Below are positions 31,332 to 42,551 of a stretch of 56,335 nt of DNA, piece by piece. Each line of letters begins with the position of its first letter. Position 1 is the stretch's first letter. The notes under the pieces are model-generated. The model was not told the origin of the DNA. It saw nothing but the letters and a program-made list of their open reading frames with translations, and did not search any database. The position numbers and the translations under genes are program-made. This DNA comes from Klebsiella indica (GTDB taxonomy: Bacteria; Pseudomonadota; Gammaproteobacteria; Enterobacterales; Enterobacteriaceae). Where the stretch lies: the NCBI RefSeq assembly GCF_005860775.1, contig NZ_VCHQ01000018.1:1-56335 (forward strand), read 5' to 3'.

Positions 31332-31397
31332 TCACTGAAACAAAAATATTCCCCAGAAGCTAAATAATCATTTGAAATGATATTCAGGAGTCGTGAA

Positions 31398-33083
31398 ATG
31401 CTAGTCAAAGAAACCTTATATACGCCCTATAACGGTGCTGTTCTGCTGGAAAATCCGTTATTGAATAAAGGTCTCGCTTTTACCGAAGGTGAACGAACAG
31501 CGTTCAACCTTCAGGGATTACTCCCCCATAACGTTGAAACCATTGAAGAACAAACAGAACGCGCATGGAAACAATTTTGCCAGTTTAAGCACGATATTGC
31601 TCGCCATATCTATCTCAGAAACATCCAGGATACTAACGAAACACTATTCTATAATTTGTTACGTACCCATATGAAAGAAACGCTACCGATCATTTATACC
31701 CCGACGGTCGGTGAAGCATGCGAACATTTTTCGGAAATTTACCGCCGGGGTCGCGGTTTGTTTATTTCATGGCCGAACCGTCACAATATTGACGAAATGC
31801 TTCAGGGGTTCTCCCGCAATGATATTAACGTCATCGTTGTGACCGACGGCGAACGAATCCTTGGTCTTGGCGACCAGGGTATCGGCGGAATGGGGATCCC
31901 GATTGGCAAACTCTCTTTGTATACGGCTTGCGGTGGTATTCATCCGGCCTCAACGCTCCCTATCATGCTTGATGTAGGAACCAACAATACCCAGCATCTC
32001 GAAGATCCGCTGTATATGGGCTGGCGTCATCCGCGCATTAGTGACGAACAGTATCTTGAATTTATGGATATGTTTATTTACGCCATTAAGCAACGCTGGC
32101 CAAATGTCTTGTTACAGTTCGAAGATTTCGCGCAAAAAAATGCGACCCGCTTACTTAATCGCTATCGTAACCAGCTTTGCTGTTTCAACGATGACATTCA
32201 GGGTACCGCTGCCGTCACGTCAGGTACGCTGATCGCTGCGGCCACGGCGGCCGGTACACGCATTCGCGACCAGAGAGTGGTTTTTCTCGGCAGTGGCTCC
32301 GCCGGATGCGGCATCGCCGAAAAAATCATTGCGCTGATGGTTGATGACGGGCTGTCAGAACCTGAAGCGCGCAACCGCATTTTCATGGTCGATCGTTTTG
32401 GTCTGCTCACTGATGAGATGCCCAATTTACTGGACTTTCAGCAAGATCATGTCACGTCACGGGAAAATATCAGCCACTGGGATAGCGATGCCGCTCATCT
32501 CTCGTTGATGGACGTGGTACGTAACGCCCACCCAACGGTACTGATTGGCGTATCAGGCCAGCCGGGACTGTTTAGTGAAGAGATTATTAAAGAGATGTAT
32601 CGGCACTGCCCGCGCCCCATTATTATGCCGCTCTCTAACCCGACCTCCCGCGCCGAAGCCCAGCCTAAGGATTTACTGGAATGGACCGAGGGGAGCGCGC
32701 TAATCGCCACCGGTAGCCCATTTGAGCCGGTTTTTTATGACGGCAAGAGTTATGAAATTGCCCAGTGTAACAATGCTTATATTTTCCCCGGTCTGGGATT
32801 AGGTATTCTGGCCAGTAAAGCGGAACGTGTTAGCAATGCCATGCTGAGCGCCTGCAGTAAAACTCTGGCCGCCTGTTCACCTTTAGCCACCGGAGAAACA
32901 GGCAGCTTACTGCCTCCGGTAGAGGAGATTGAGATGATTTCCCGGGCCATTGCCACCGCGGTTGCGCACATCGCGATGCAGGAAGGCCTCGCCCCCATGC
33001 TAAGCGAGGAGCAACTTGCTGAAAATATCGATAAAACCTTCTGGCACGCCCGTTATACCTCATATAAACGATCGCCATTCTGA
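31398..33083 (+). CDS. NAD-type malic enzyme, MaeA-like paralogue
   Basis: Malic enzymes decarboxylate malate to pyruvate with reduction of NAD(P)+; malolactic enzymes are close relatives that make lactate. From ATG 31398 (AGGAG 7 bases upstream) the product is 561 residues and aligns along its length with E. coli MaeA. Motifs are [19 protein letters not shown] (about 94-112), the signature [25 protein letters not shown] (metal-binding Asp and nucleotide-domain entry, about 262-273) and [13 protein letters not shown] (NAD fold). A separate maeA probably exists elsewhere, so this is a locus-specific copy fed by the adjacent transporters. Malolactic activity cannot be excluded. Confidence 0.9.
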   Translation: MLVKETLYTPYNGAVLLENPLLNKGLAFTEGERTAFNLQGLLPHNVETIEEQTERAWKQFCQFKHDIARHIYLRNIQDTNETLFYNLLRTHMKETLPIIYTPTVGEACEHFSEIYRRGRGLFISWPNRHNIDEMLQGFSRNDINVIVVTDGERILGLGDQGIGGMGIPIGKLSLYTACGGIHPASTLPIMLDVGTNNTQHLEDPLYMGWRHPRISDEQYLEFMDMFIYAIKQRWPNVLLQFEDFAQKNATRLLNRYRNQLCCFNDDIQGTAAVTSGTLIAAATAAGTRIRDQRVVFLGSGSAGCGIAEKIIALMVDDGLSEPEARNRIFMVDRFGLLTDEMPNLLDFQQDHVTSRENISHWDSDAAHLSLMDVVRNAHPTVLIGVSGQPGLFSEEIIKEMYRHCPRPIIMPLSNPTSRAEAQPKDLLEWTEGSALIATGSPFEPVFYDGKSYEIAQCNNAYIFPGLGLGILASKAERVSNAMLSACSKTLAACSPLATGETGSLLPPVEEIEMISRAIATAVAHIAMQEGLAPMLSEEQLAENIDKTFWHARYTSYKRSPF

Positions 33084-33144
33084 CAGGCGTTCCAGCGTCA
33101 ATAGTGCGGGAAGTCCGGCTTCCCGCCAGGTCGAGAAACGTTGC

Positions 33145-33861
33145 ATGATCAATGTATTGATTGTCGATGATGATTCAATGGTGGCTGAACTGAACCGCCT
33201 GTTTATCAGTCGCGTCACCGATTTTCACTGCTGCGGCATTGCCCGGTCGGTTCACGAAGCGCAAGCGCTACTCCGCCATTTATCGCAGATCGATCTGGTA
33301 TTGCTGGATGTCTATATGCAGCACGAGAACGGGCTGGACTTATTGCCCGTTCTGCGCCAGAACTCGCTAAACATTGATGTCATCATGATAACCTCCGCTG
33401 CCGATGCATTAACGGTGAATACCGCCCTGCGTTACGGAGTAGTCGATTACTTGATTAAACCATTCCAGTTTCCACGTCTGGAAGAAGCGCTGTTATCATG
33501 GCGCAAAAAACGCGACTTAAAGCGTGGGAAACCCTGCTACGTTCAAGCGGATATTGATCGCCTGCTGCGCGGTGGGGTCCGGTATCAGGACAGCGCCCGC
33601 CGTTTACCGAAAGGGCTCACGCCGCAAACGCTTCGTCTGGTGTGTCAATGGATTGATGCCCATCAGGAGAGTAATTTTTCAACCAACGAACTGGCTGCGG
33701 CGTTACAAATATCGCGGGTTTCGTGCCGAAAATATCTCATTTGGCTGGAGCAGATAAACATTCTCTACGTCAGCAATCACTACGGCCTGACCGGCCGCCC
33801 GGAGTATCGCTACCAACTGGTCGCCGAACATCTGACGTTGCTCAAACACTATAGCCAATGA
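33145..33861 (+). CDS. DcuR/CitB-family response regulator, no adjacent kinase
   Basis: A 238-residue response regulator. The N-terminal receiver has acidic VDDD (D7-D9) and the phosphoacceptor Asp in LLDVYM (about D56), with the conserved Lys in YLIKPFQ. The C-terminal helix-turn-helix (FSTNELAAALQISRVSCRKYL, in part) and the sequence PKGLTPQTLR are very close to E. coli DcuR, which works with the fumarate/malate sensor DcuS. Start ATG 33145 was chosen by homology; the frame is open 43 codons upstream, inside the malic enzyme gene. No sensor kinase gene is next to it, so it may use a remote DcuS-like kinase or work unphosphorylated. Confidence 0.9.
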   Translation: MINVLIVDDDSMVAELNRLFISRVTDFHCCGIARSVHEAQALLRHLSQIDLVLLDVYMQHENGLDLLPVLRQNSLNIDVIMITSAADALTVNTALRYGVVDYLIKPFQFPRLEEALLSWRKKRDLKRGKPCYVQADIDRLLRGGVRYQDSARRLPKGLTPQTLRLVCQWIDAHQESNFSTNELAAALQISRVSCRKYLIWLEQINILYVSNHYGLTGRPEYRYQLVAEHLTLLKHYSQ

Positions 33862-33910
33862 ACCGGATGACCCATTGGCCAGCGTATGCAATCCTGACCG
33901 TCTGCCCGAA

Positions 33911-34891
33911 CTACTTCTTTTTCGGATACAGTTCCTTACGCTTGTACGGCTCCATTTCTCCGGGCTTACGGGTTTTCAACAACTTGAGGATCCAGGTGTA
34001 CTGCTCGGTATGCGGCTTAACAAAAATCTCCACCTCTTCATTCATTCGCCGGGCGATGGTGTTATCGTCAGCGTCCAGCAAATCATCCATCGGCGGACGC
34101 ACCAGCACCGTCAGACGATGCGTTTTGCCATCATAGACCGGAAACAATGGCACAACACGGGCGCGACACACTTTCATTAAACGACCAATCGCTGGTAACG
34201 TCGCTTTATAGGTAGCAAAAAAATCAACAAATTCGCTGTGCTCTGCGCCATGATCCTGATCCGGCAGATAGTAGCCCCAGTACCCCTGACGCACCGACTG
34301 AATAAACGGTTTAATGCCATCGTTACGCGCATGCATTCGCCCGCCAAAACGACGCCGCACGGTATTCCAGACATAATCAAATACCGGATTGCCCTGATTA
34401 TGGAACATCGCCGCCATTTTTTGCCCGCCGGCAGCCATTAGCATCGCCGGAATATCCACGCCCCAGGCATGGGGAACCAGAAAGATCACCTTCTCGTTAT
34501 TCCGCTGCATTTCATCAATGATCTCTTTACCCTGCCAGTCGACGCGGGAAAGAATGCGCTGCGGATCGCGCAGGCCAAGTTCCGCCATCATTACCATTGC
34601 CTGCGGCGCGGAAGCATACATTTCATCAATAATTTGTTCACGCTCCTGCTCGCTCTTTTCCGGGAAACAGTACAGCAGGTTAATCTGCGCACGACGGCGC
34701 GAACTCTTTGCTAACCTGCCAACAAAACGCCCCAGTTTGCCGAGGATCGGATCGCGGAAAGAGGCGGGCGTCAGGGCAATACCGGCAAACGCCAAAACGC
34801 CTGACCATGCTCCCCAGTAACGCGGCAGTAAAAAGGATTTTTCAAATTTTGGAATAAACTCACTATTATTTTTTTTCGTTTCCATGCCCAA
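33911..34891 (-). CDS. lpxM: Lipid A myristoyltransferase LpxM (MsbB)
   Basis: LpxM adds the last acyl chain (myristate) to Kdo2-lauroyl-lipid IVA at the inner membrane. The 326-residue product has an N-terminal hydrophobic anchor (about 20-42). The acyltransferase motif HAWGVD (about H140, D145) is the HX4D catalytic pair of the LpxL/LpxM family. The C-terminal RKPGEMEPYKRKELYPKK is typical. It converges with the response-regulator gene and lies downstream of mepM, beyond a terminator. Confidence 0.96.
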   Translation of the reverse strand: MGMETKKNNSEFIPKFEKSFLLPRYWGAWSGVLAFAGIALTPASFRDPILGKLGRFVGRLAKSSRRRAQINLLYCFPEKSEQEREQIIDEMYASAPQAMVMMAELGLRDPQRILSRVDWQGKEIIDEMQRNNEKVIFLVPHAWGVDIPAMLMAAGGQKMAAMFHNQGNPVFDYVWNTVRRRFGGRMHARNDGIKPFIQSVRQGYWGYYLPDQDHGAEHSEFVDFFATYKATLPAIGRLMKVCRARVVPLFPVYDGKTHRLTVLVRPPMDDLLDADDNTIARRMNEEVEIFVKPHTEQYTWILKLLKTRKPGEMEPYKRKELYPKKK

Positions 34892-34955
34892 TCCGCGAAA
34901 GTTTCGCTCAGTATAAATAATGGGGTTAGTTTAACGATACGTTGGATAACGCACA

Positions 34956-34990
34956 AAAGAAAAAGCCGGTGCGCTCATGGCACCGGCCTT
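34956..34990 (-). terminator. Terminator of mepM
   Basis: GGCCGGTGC and GCACCGGCTT form a stem with T-rich TTTTTCTTTT after it on the minus strand, 14 bases past the mepM stop. Confidence 0.85.
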
Positions 34991-35003
34991 AACTGGCGGG
35001 AGA

Positions 35004-36326
35004 TTAGTCAAAACGCAGTTGCGGCATCACTTGTTTTACCTGCGCCAGGTAATCGGTCCGCTCAGCGCCGCTAAGCCCTTCGGTACGCGGCAGCTTCACC
35101 GTCAGCGGATTCACCGCCTGCTGGTTAACCCAGACCTCATAATGCAGATGCGGGCCCGTGGAACGCCCCGTGTTGCCCGACAGCGCGATGCGATCGCCGC
35201 GTTTCACCTTCTGCCCCGGCTTCACCAGCAGTTTACGCAGGTGCATATAGCGGGTGGTATAGGTGCGCCCATGACGGATGGCAATGTAATAACCTGCCGC
35301 ACCGCTACGTTTGGCCACCACCACTTCGCCATCCCCCACCGACAGCACCGGCGTCCCCTGCGGCATCGCAAAATCGACGCCACGATGCGGGGCAATGCGC
35401 CCGGTGACCGGATTCAGCCGACGCGGGTTAAAGTTGGACGACACGCGGAACTGGCGCGCGGTGGGGAAGCGCAGAAAACCCTTCGCCAGGCCGTTACCGT
35501 TGCGGTCATAGAATTTGCCATCCTCAGCGCGGATCGCATAGTAGTCTTTCCCGCCTGAGCGCAGGCGCACGCCAAGCAGCTGGCTTTGCTCGCGTTTACC
35601 GTCCAGCATCTCACGCGATAACAGTGCGGAAAACTCATCGCCTTTTTTCAGCTTACGGAAGTCCATCTGCCACTGCATGGCTTTGATCACCGCGCTGATT
35701 TCAGTGCTGGTCAGGCCCGCATCGCGCGCGCTGGCGATAAAGCTGCCGCCAACGGTCCCTTTCAGCACGCTGTTGACCCAATCGCCTTTTTGCAGCTCGC
35801 TGCTCATTTTGAAACCATTGGCAACCCGGTTATAAGTCCGGGTTTCACGGCGCGACATCTCCCAGGTCAGACTTTGCAAATCGCCATCCGCCGTCAGAGT
35901 CCATGAAAGCTGTTGACCTATTTTCAGGTTACGCAGATCTTTATCCACCGAGGAGAGTTGCGCAATATCCCCCATATCAATACCGTATTGATTAAGGATG
36001 CTGCTGAGCGTATCCCCGGCCGACACGACATACTCATGACCGCCGGAATCGGTATCCGCTTTATCATCCAGCTCATCCTGCGGGATGCTTTCCTCTTCCT
36101 GAGGCGCCTGATCGATAGGCTCAGAGGCTTCCGGCAGCAAAGAACGAATGTCGCTTTGCTCCAGTTCAATTGTTTTGCTGATGGGGGCCGAATCGGGATG
36201 GTGGTAGATGTAGGGTCGCCAGACAGCGACCGCTAAAGTTAGAACGCTAAGCGACCCCAGCATAACGCGGTGAGGTCGTGGCAGATTATTAAATGCCTGA
36301 GTGACAGCGCGGGCTATCTGTTGCAC
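35004..36326 (-). CDS. mepM: Murein DD-endopeptidase MepM
   Basis: MepM (YebA) cuts D-Ala-mDAP cross-links so that new murein strands can be inserted. The 440 residues hold an N-terminal membrane anchor (about 20-38), an acidic periplasmic linker, a LysM domain (about 97-143, YVVSAGDTLSSILNQYG) and a C-terminal M23 peptidase domain (about 300-410). Zinc ligands are in HRGVDF (H and D) and HLHYE (H). It sits between lpxM and znuA; the 15-base gap after znuA suggests read-through from the zinc-controlled promoter. Confidence 0.96.
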   Translation of the reverse strand: MQQIARAVTQAFNNLPRPHRVMLGSLSVLTLAVAVWRPYIYHHPDSAPISKTIELEQSDIRSLLPEASEPIDQAPQEEESIPQDELDDKADTDSGGHEYVVSAGDTLSSILNQYGIDMGDIAQLSSVDKDLRNLKIGQQLSWTLTADGDLQSLTWEMSRRETRTYNRVANGFKMSSELQKGDWVNSVLKGTVGGSFIASARDAGLTSTEISAVIKAMQWQMDFRKLKKGDEFSALLSREMLDGKREQSQLLGVRLRSGGKDYYAIRAEDGKFYDRNGNGLAKGFLRFPTARQFRVSSNFNPRRLNPVTGRIAPHRGVDFAMPQGTPVLSVGDGEVVVAKRSGAAGYYIAIRHGRTYTTRYMHLRKLLVKPGQKVKRGDRIALSGNTGRSTGPHLHYEVWVNQQAVNPLTVKLPRTEGLSGAERTDYLAQVKQVMPQLRFD

Positions 36327-36341
36327 GTATTCACTTCCTCG

Positions 36342-37286
36342 TTAATCTCCTTTCAGGCAACTTGAATACTGATTCGCCATCTGGCTCAGAAACTGCGGAT
36401 AACTCTCTTTACCCAGCTTAATTCCGATACCCAGTGGATCCAGGGTTCCCATGCGCACGGATGTCCCCCTGGCAACAGCTTCTATAACCGCTGGCCTGAA
36501 CTGTGGCTCAGCAAAAACGCAAGTTGCTTTTTGCTCAACCAGCTGTGTTCTGATTTCGTGTAAACGCTGTGCACCAGGCTGGATTTCAGGGTTGACAGTA
36601 AAGTGACCCAATGAGGTCAAACCGTAATGCTTTTCAAAGTAGCCGTAGGCGTCATGAAAAACGAAATATCCCTTCCCTTTCAGTGGTGCCAGCCCGGTAG
36701 CAACCTGTTTGTCGGTAGCGGCTAATTTTGCCTCAAAATCCTTCAGGTTGGCGTTAAGTTTGTCTCGACTCTGCGGCATAAGTTCCAATAATTTATCGTG
36801 GATTGCAACCGCGGTAAGCCGCGCTATCTCTGGGGAAAGCCATAAATGCATGTTATAGATACCATGATGGTGATCATCGTCACTGTTTTCCCCCGCGCCA
36901 TGATCGTGACCATGATGATCGTCGTCGTCATCGTCCCCTTTCATGAGTAACGGTTTCACGCTCCCCAGCTCGGCAATCGTCACTTTTTTATTGGGTGCAA
37001 TGCCTTGCGTTGACTTGTCCATAAAGGCTTCCATCTCTGGGCCGATCCAGACCACTAAGTCTGCGTTCTGTAAGCGTTTTGCATCTGATGGACGCAGTGA
37101 ATAATCATGTGCTGATGCCCCATCAGGCAGCAAAACCTGGGTATCCGTTACCCCATCTGTAATAGCTGAAGCGATAAACCCCAGAGGTTTGAGCGAGGCG
37201 ACCACCGCGGCGTTTGCCGACGGCATTGTTGCGAATACAAAAGCGGCGCTAAATCCAGCGCAAAGAAGCGTATTTTTATGTAACAT
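36342..37286 (-). CDS. znuA: Periplasmic zinc-binding protein ZnuA
   Basis: ZnuA captures Zn2+ in the periplasm for the ZnuBC importer. From the ATG at 37284-37286 it is 314 residues: signal peptide ([20 protein letters not shown], cut near ANA), then the cluster A-1 fold. Zn ligands are expected at the His in SAHDYSLRP, the His in NMHLWLSPE and the His in GHFTVNPE, and a flexible loop very rich in Asp and His lies around residues 115-140. The frame stays open 42 codons upstream, but that part spans the Zur site and the promoter, so it is not translated. Divergent from znuCB. Confidence 0.96.
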   Translation of the reverse strand: MLHKNTLLCAGFSAAFVFATMPSANAAVVASLKPLGFIASAITDGVTDTQVLLPDGASAHDYSLRPSDAKRLQNADLVVWIGPEMEAFMDKSTQGIAPNKKVTIAELGSVKPLLMKGDDDDDDHHGHDHGAGENSDDDHHHGIYNMHLWLSPEIARLTAVAIHDKLLELMPQSRDKLNANLKDFEAKLAATDKQVATGLAPLKGKGYFVFHDAYGYFEKHYGLTSLGHFTVNPEIQPGAQRLHEIRTQLVEQKATCVFAEPQFRPAVIEAVARGTSVRMGTLDPLGIGIKLGKESYPQFLSQMANQYSSCLKGD

Positions 37287-37313
37287 AATGCGTCTAATCA
37301 TCGTAATGAATAT

Positions 37314-37338
37314 GAAAGATGTGATATTATAACATTCA
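37314..37338. promoter_or_regulatory. Zur-binding site in the znuA-znuC promoter region
   Basis: GAAAGATGTGATATTATAAC followed by ATTCA closely fits the enteric Zur box (GAAATGTTATAnTATAACATTTC). It lies in the 78-base gap between the divergent znuA and znuC starts, where it can shut both promoters when zinc is ample. Confidence 0.85.
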
Positions 37339-37364
37339 CTAGCTTGTGCAACCCCTAATTTGAT

Positions 37365-38117
37365 ATGACAAATCTTGTAACACTGGAAAACGTCGCGGTG
37401 GTCTATGGCCAAAGGCGCGTGCTGTCTGACATTTCGCTCACACTAAAGCCAGGCAAAATTTTAACCCTGCTGGGCCCGAATGGCGCCGGTAAATCGACCC
37501 TTGTACGGGTCGTTCTTGGGCTGGTAGCACCAACCGAAGGTATTATCAAACGCGAGGGGCGCCTGCGTATCGGCTATGTCCCGCAAAAACTGCATCTTGA
37601 CGCCACGATGCCGCTGACCGTCAGCCGCTTTATGCGCCTGCGTCCCGGTACTCACAAACGGGATATTCTGCCCGCGCTGAAACGCGTACAGGCAGGACAC
37701 CTGATTGACGCCCCCATGCAAAAGCTTTCCGGTGGAGAAACCCAGCGCGTATTGCTGGCGCGCGCTTTGCTCAATCAACCACAGTTACTGGTGCTCGATG
37801 AGCCGACCCAGGGTGTTGATGTTAACGGCCAGGTGGCGCTGTACGGCCTCATTAATCAGCTACGCCAGGAACTGGATTGCGCGGTGCTGATGGTTTCCCA
37901 TGACCTGCACCTGGTCATGGCGAAAACGGATGAAGTGCTGTGTCTGAACCAACATATCTGCTGTTCCGGCACGCCGGAAGTGGTCTCCATGCATCCGGAA
38001 TTTATCTCTATGTTCGGCCAGCGCGGCGCGGAACAACTGGGGATTTATCGCCATCATCATAATCACCGCCACGACCTGCAGGGGCGGATTGTATTGCGTC
38101 GGGGAAATGACCGTTAA
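37365..38117 (+). CDS. znuC: Zinc ABC transporter ATPase ZnuC
   Basis: ZnuC is the ATPase of the high-affinity zinc importer. The 250 residues show Walker [10 protein letters not shown] (about 36-44), the Q-loop VPQK, the signature LSGGETQ (about 123-129), Walker [11 protein letters not shown] and the H-loop MVSHD. A His-rich tail ([10 protein letters not shown], about 228-237) probably senses or binds zinc. Its stop overlaps the znuB start by one base (TAATG). Confidence 0.97.
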   Translation: MTNLVTLENVAVVYGQRRVLSDISLTLKPGKILTLLGPNGAGKSTLVRVVLGLVAPTEGIIKREGRLRIGYVPQKLHLDATMPLTVSRFMRLRPGTHKRDILPALKRVQAGHLIDAPMQKLSGGETQRVLLARALLNQPQLLVLDEPTQGVDVNGQVALYGLINQLRQELDCAVLMVSHDLHLVMAKTDEVLCLNQHICCSGTPEVVSMHPEFISMFGQRGAEQLGIYRHHHNHRHDLQGRIVLRRGNDR

Positions 38118-38902
38118 TGATTGAATTACTCCTTCCAGGCTGGTTAGCCGGGATGATGCTCGCCTGCGCGGCTGGCCCGCTGGGTTCGTTTGTCGTCTGG
38201 CGTCGCATGTCCTATTTCGGCGATACCCTGGCTCACGCCTCGCTGCTCGGCGTCGCTTTTGGTTTGCTGCTGAACGTCAATCCTTTTTATGCTGTTATCG
38301 TCGTAACTCTGCTGCTGGCCGGCGGGCTGGTATGGCTGGAAAAGCGTCCCCATCTGGCGGTCGATACATTGCTCGGCATCATGGCACATAGCGCCCTGTC
38401 CCTGGGTCTGGTGGTGGTCAGCCTGATGTCAAACGTGCGCGTCGATCTGATGGCCTATCTGTTTGGCGACCTGCTGGCCGTCACGCCGGCAGATTTGGTT
38501 TCAATCACTATTGGCGTGGTGACGGTGCTGGCAATTCTGTTCTGGCAATGGCGCAATTTGCTGTCAATGACTATCAGCCCGGATCTGGCCTTTGTTGATG
38601 GCGTGAAGCTACAACGGGTGAAACTGCTATTGATGCTGGTCACTGCGCTGACAATCGGCGTCGCGATGAAATTTGTCGGGGCGCTGATTATCACGTCGCT
38701 GCTAATTATTCCCGCCGCGACGGCTCGCCGTTTCGCCCGCACGCCGGAGCAAATGGCGGGTGTGGCGGTTGGCGTGGGGATGATTGCGGTAACCGGCGGC
38801 CTGACCTTCTCGGCGTTCTACGACACGCCAGCGGGCCCTTCAGTGGTACTGTGCGCCGCGCTGCTGTTTATACTCAGTATGAGCAAGAAAGCGGCAGCCT
38901 GA
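38117..38902 (+). CDS. znuB: Zinc ABC transporter permease ZnuB
   Basis: ZnuB is the membrane channel of the zinc importer. The 261 residues contain about eight hydrophobic segments of the ABC-3 family, with the conserved cytoplasmic coupling region near [13 protein letters not shown]. Translation is coupled to znuC by the overlapping stop and start. It converges with ruvB; the 47-base gap has a GC-rich hairpin (near 38920-38946) without a T tract. Confidence 0.97.
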   Translation: MIELLLPGWLAGMMLACAAGPLGSFVVWRRMSYFGDTLAHASLLGVAFGLLLNVNPFYAVIVVTLLLAGGLVWLEKRPHLAVDTLLGIMAHSALSLGLVVVSLMSNVRVDLMAYLFGDLLAVTPADLVSITIGVVTVLAILFWQWRNLLSMTISPDLAFVDGVKLQRVKLLLMLVTALTIGVAMKFVGALIITSLLIIPAATARRFARTPEQMAGVAVGVGMIAVTGGLTFSAFYDTPAGPSVVLCAALLFILSMSKKAAA

Positions 38903-38949
38903 CTGGCTGCCATGACGACGCCCTGTCCGGGCCATCGCCCGGCAGGCAA

Positions 38950-39963
<1,014 letters not shown>

Positions 39964-39968
39964 TTACC

Positions 39969-40580
39969 TCACAACGCGGCGCGGAGCGCTTCGCGAATTA
40001 GCGTTTCACTGTTGGCATCCGGGCGCGCAATTTTACTGACCATCCGGCTGGCCTCCTGTGGTTTATAGCCCAGCGCCACCAGCGCCGCAACCGCTTCCTG
40101 TTCCGCATCATCATCTGTCGGCCCGGCAGGCGATGTCAGTACCAGATCAACGGCCGGGGTGAACAGATCGCCGTGTAACCCTTTAAAACGATCCTTCATT
40201 TCGACAATCAAGCGTTCTGCGGTTTTCTTACCGATCCCCGGTAATTTTACCAGCGCCGCCAGTTCTTCCCGTTCAACGGCGTTGACGAACTGTTGCGCTG
40301 ACATCCCCGAGAGGATCGCCAGCGCCAGTTTCGGACCAACGCCGTTGGTCTTAATCAGCTCTTTAAACAGCGTCCTCTCCTGTTTGTTATTGAAACCGAA
40401 CAGCTGTTGAGCATCTTCACGAACGATAAAGTGGGTAAAAATTATCGCTTCTTTGCCCACATCCGGCAGCTCATAGATGCAAGTCATCGGCATATGAACT
40501 TCATAGCCTACACCGCCGGTTTCAAGTAAAACCAGCGGGGGTTGTTTTTCGAGAATAATGCCTCTGAGTCTGCCTATCAC
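39969..40580 (-). CDS. ruvA: Holliday junction binding protein RuvA
   Basis: RuvA tetramers bind four-way junctions and load RuvB. The 203 residues form an OB-fold N-terminal domain (about 1-64), a double helix-hairpin-helix domain ([12 protein letters not shown] and [12 protein letters not shown]) and a C-terminal RuvB-contact domain (about 155-203). A LexA box lies 54 bases upstream. The yebB gene found between ruvA and ruvC in E. coli is missing here. Confidence 0.98.
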   Translation of the reverse strand: MIGRLRGIILEKQPPLVLLETGGVGYEVHMPMTCIYELPDVGKEAIIFTHFIVREDAQQLFGFNNKQERTLFKELIKTNGVGPKLALAILSGMSAQQFVNAVEREELAALVKLPGIGKKTAERLIVEMKDRFKGLHGDLFTPAVDLVLTSPAGPTDDDAEQEAVAALVALGYKPQEASRMVSKIARPDANSETLIREALRAAL

Positions 40581-40623
40581 ATGGAGCTCCTGAATGAAGA
40601 ACTGAAAGTCTAATGCGGTATCA

Positions 40624-40652
40624 TAAAAAAAGGCTGGATAGATATCCAGCCT
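40624..40652 (-). terminator. Terminator of ruvC, built from the ruvAB LexA box
   Basis: AGGCTGGATA and TATCCAGCCT form a 10-bp stem with seven T after it on the minus strand, 10 bases beyond the ruvC stop. The stem contains the LexA palindrome, so one element serves both roles. Confidence 0.75.
40634..40649 (-). promoter_or_regulatory. LexA box of ruvAB
   Basis: CTGGATATCTATCCAG (minus strand) is a perfect 16-bp LexA-type palindrome with the CTG...CAG ends, as known for the ruvAB promoter. Confidence 0.8.
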
Positions 40653-40661
40653 GATTTGACG

Positions 40662-41183
40662 TTATCGTAGCCGCCCGCGAGCAAGGATCAAGCTGCTTTC
40701 GCTGACCTGCGTCGCATTCTGGCTAACGTGGCAGTGGGTGATGGCAATCGCCAACGCGTCTGCCGCATCCGCCTGCGGGTTTGCCGGCAGCTTAAGCAAT
40801 CTCCGCACCATATGCTGCACCTGGCTTTTTTCCGCGCTGCCAATGCCGACAACGGTCTGCTTCACCTGCCTGGCCGCGTATTCAAACACCGGCAGCCCCT
40901 GATTGGTCGCGGCGACAATCGCCACGCCGCGAGCCTGCCCGAGCTTCAGTGCAGAATCGGCGTTCTTCGCCATAAATACTTGTTCGATGGCGAAATAGTC
41001 AGGCCGGAACTGAGTGATAATTTCCGTCACACCCGCGTAGATAAGCTTCAGGCGCGACGGTAAATCATCGACTTTCGTGCGAATACAGCCGCTGCCCAGA
41101 TAGCTTAACTGCCGTCCCACCTGGCGGATAACGCCGTAGCCCGTGACGCGCGACCCCGGGTCAATACCGAGAATAATGGTCAT
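40662..41183 (-). CDS. ruvC: Holliday junction resolvase RuvC
   Basis: RuvC cuts Holliday junctions symmetrically in the RuvABC resolvasome. From the ATG at 41181-41183 it is 173 residues, as in E. coli; a GTG one codon upstream is possible but less likely. Catalytic acidic residues are D7 (GIDPGSR), E66 (AIEQVF) and the Asp pair in [12 protein letters not shown] (about 138/141). It is downstream of yebC, with a degenerate ERIC element between. Confidence 0.97.
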   Translation of the reverse strand: MTIILGIDPGSRVTGYGVIRQVGRQLSYLGSGCIRTKVDDLPSRLKLIYAGVTEIITQFRPDYFAIEQVFMAKNADSALKLGQARGVAIVAATNQGLPVFEYAARQVKQTVVGIGSAEKSQVQHMVRRLLKLPANPQADAADALAIAITHCHVSQNATQVSESSLILARGRLR

Positions 41184-41210
41184 CACGCGCCTCCGGTCAT
41201 AACTAACCCG

Positions 41211-41337
41211 TGAGACCCTAAAGATTTCAGTTCACAGCCAGGCGGCCACGCAGCGCATCCCCGGGAGCGTAGATTCACTACGTGACCGGGGTAAGCGAGG
41301 AGAGCCAACACCGCTGTGGGCTGAAAGATTACGGGTA
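41211..41337. repeat. Degenerate ERIC (IRU) element
   Basis: The 127-base gap between yebC and ruvC is an eroded ERIC element: ACCCTAAA at one end, AGGCGGC, ATCCCCGGGAGCGTAG and ACTACGTGACCGGGGTAAGCG in the core (given in parts), and TTACGGGTAT at the other end next to the yebC stop. Its length and order of landmarks match the canonical copy at 45323, in the opposite orientation. Confidence 0.8.
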
Positions 41338-42078
41338 TCACAGGGTTGCGGCGACCTCATCAGAGATCTCACCGTTGTGATAAACTTCCTGCACGTCGTC
41401 ACAATCTTCCAGCATATCGATCAGGCGCAGCAGTTTCGGCGCTGTCTCCGCATCCATATCCGCTTTTGTTGACGGGATCATCGACACTTCCGCCGCGTCC
41501 GCTTTCAGGCCAGCGGCCTCCAGTGCGTCGCGGACGGCGCCCATCTCTTCCCATGCGGTGTATACATCAATTGCACCGTCGTCATAGGTCACGATATCTT
41601 CTGCACCCGCTTCCAGCGCCGCTTCCATAATGACATCTTCGTCGCCAGCTTCGAAGGAGATAACCCCTTTTTTGCTGAACAGATAGGCAACGGAACCATC
41701 AGTCCCCAGATTGCCGCCTGTTTTGCTGAACGCGTGACGCACTTCGGCAACGGTACGGTTACGGTTGTCAGACAGGCATTCAACCATCACCGCCGTACCG
41801 CCTGGACCGTAACCTTCATAAATGATGGTTTCCATGTTGGCGTCATCATCACCGCCAACGCCACGGGCGATAGCGCGGTTCAGCGTATCGCGCGTCATGT
41901 TGTTGGACAGCGCTTTATCAATCGCCGCGCGCAGACGCGGGTTGGAACCCGCGTCGCCGCCGCCCAGACGCGCAGCAGTGACCAGCTCACGAATAATTTT
42001 AGTGAAAATCTTACCGCGCTTGGCATCCTGTGCCGCTTTGCGATGTTTGGTATTGGCCCATTTACTATGACCTGCCAT
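41338..42078 (-). CDS. yebC: YebC/TACO1-family protein
   Basis: A 246-residue YebC/TACO1-family protein. Members have been described as DNA-binding regulators and, more recently, as ribosome-linked factors easing translation of proline stretches; which role applies here is not known. The conserved start [20 protein letters not shown] and the three-domain length fit the family. It is downstream of nudB (28-base gap) in the aspS-nudB-yebC-ruvC group. Confidence 0.95.
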   Translation of the reverse strand: MAGHSKWANTKHRKAAQDAKRGKIFTKIIRELVTAARLGGGDAGSNPRLRAAIDKALSNNMTRDTLNRAIARGVGGDDDANMETIIYEGYGPGGTAVMVECLSDNRNRTVAEVRHAFSKTGGNLGTDGSVAYLFSKKGVISFEAGDEDVIMEAALEAGAEDIVTYDDGAIDVYTAWEEMGAVRDALEAAGLKADAAEVSMIPSTKADMDAETAPKLLRLIDMLEDCDDVQEVYHNGEISDEVAATL

Positions 42079-42106
42079 AAAAAACTCTCCAAAAAAGCGC
42101 GCCTTT

Positions 42107-42550
42107 TCAGGCGGCGTTAATTACAAATTCTTCAATCGCCTGCCGGTTGCTCCAGGACTTGGTCAACATGGCGGCTTCCGGGGCATCAACCCAGCGATAG
42201 TCCAGATGTTCCGTAAAGACAATCTGGCGTTCATGGGGAAGCGCAAGGCGGAACCAGAATTCCGTATTGCGCTCAACGCCCGGCGCATAGCGATGACGTA
42301 AATGAGAAAATATCTCGAATTCTACCGTACGCTGACAGTCGATCAGAGACAGTCGCTCGCAGGCAACGTCAATGGCAACCTCTTCCTTTACTTCACGTGC
42401 GGCAGCCTGCGATGCGGTTTCACCCGCTTCCAGACTGCCGGTTACCGACTGCCAGAAAGCGGGATCATCGCGACGCTGCAACATCAGCACCCGCTTCGTA
42501 TCCTCGGCATAAATCACCACCAGCACGGAAACGGGAAGCTTGAATGACAT
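42107..42550 (-). CDS. nudB: Dihydroneopterin triphosphate diphosphatase NudB
   Basis: NudB removes pyrophosphate from dihydroneopterin triphosphate, an early folate-synthesis step. From the ATG at 42548-42550 it is 147 residues. The Nudix box is [20 protein letters not shown] and following residues, with the REVKEEV metal-binding helix. The frame is open 14 codons upstream, but that overlaps the end of aspS. The ATG lies 1 base beyond the aspS stop, so translation is probably coupled. Confidence 0.94.
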   Translation of the reverse strand: MSFKLPVSVLVVIYAEDTKRVLMLQRRDDPAFWQSVTGSLEAGETASQAAAREVKEEVAIDVACERLSLIDCQRTVEFEIFSHLRHRYAPGVERNTEFWFRLALPHERQIVFTEHLDYRWVDAPEAAMLTKSWSNRQAIEEFVINAA

Positions 42551-42551
42551 C

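Noticed and set aside
37287-37412. N-terminal extension of znuA
   Set aside because: The extra 42 codons cross the Zur site and the divergent promoter and reach into znuC. The signal peptide begins at the ATG at 37286.
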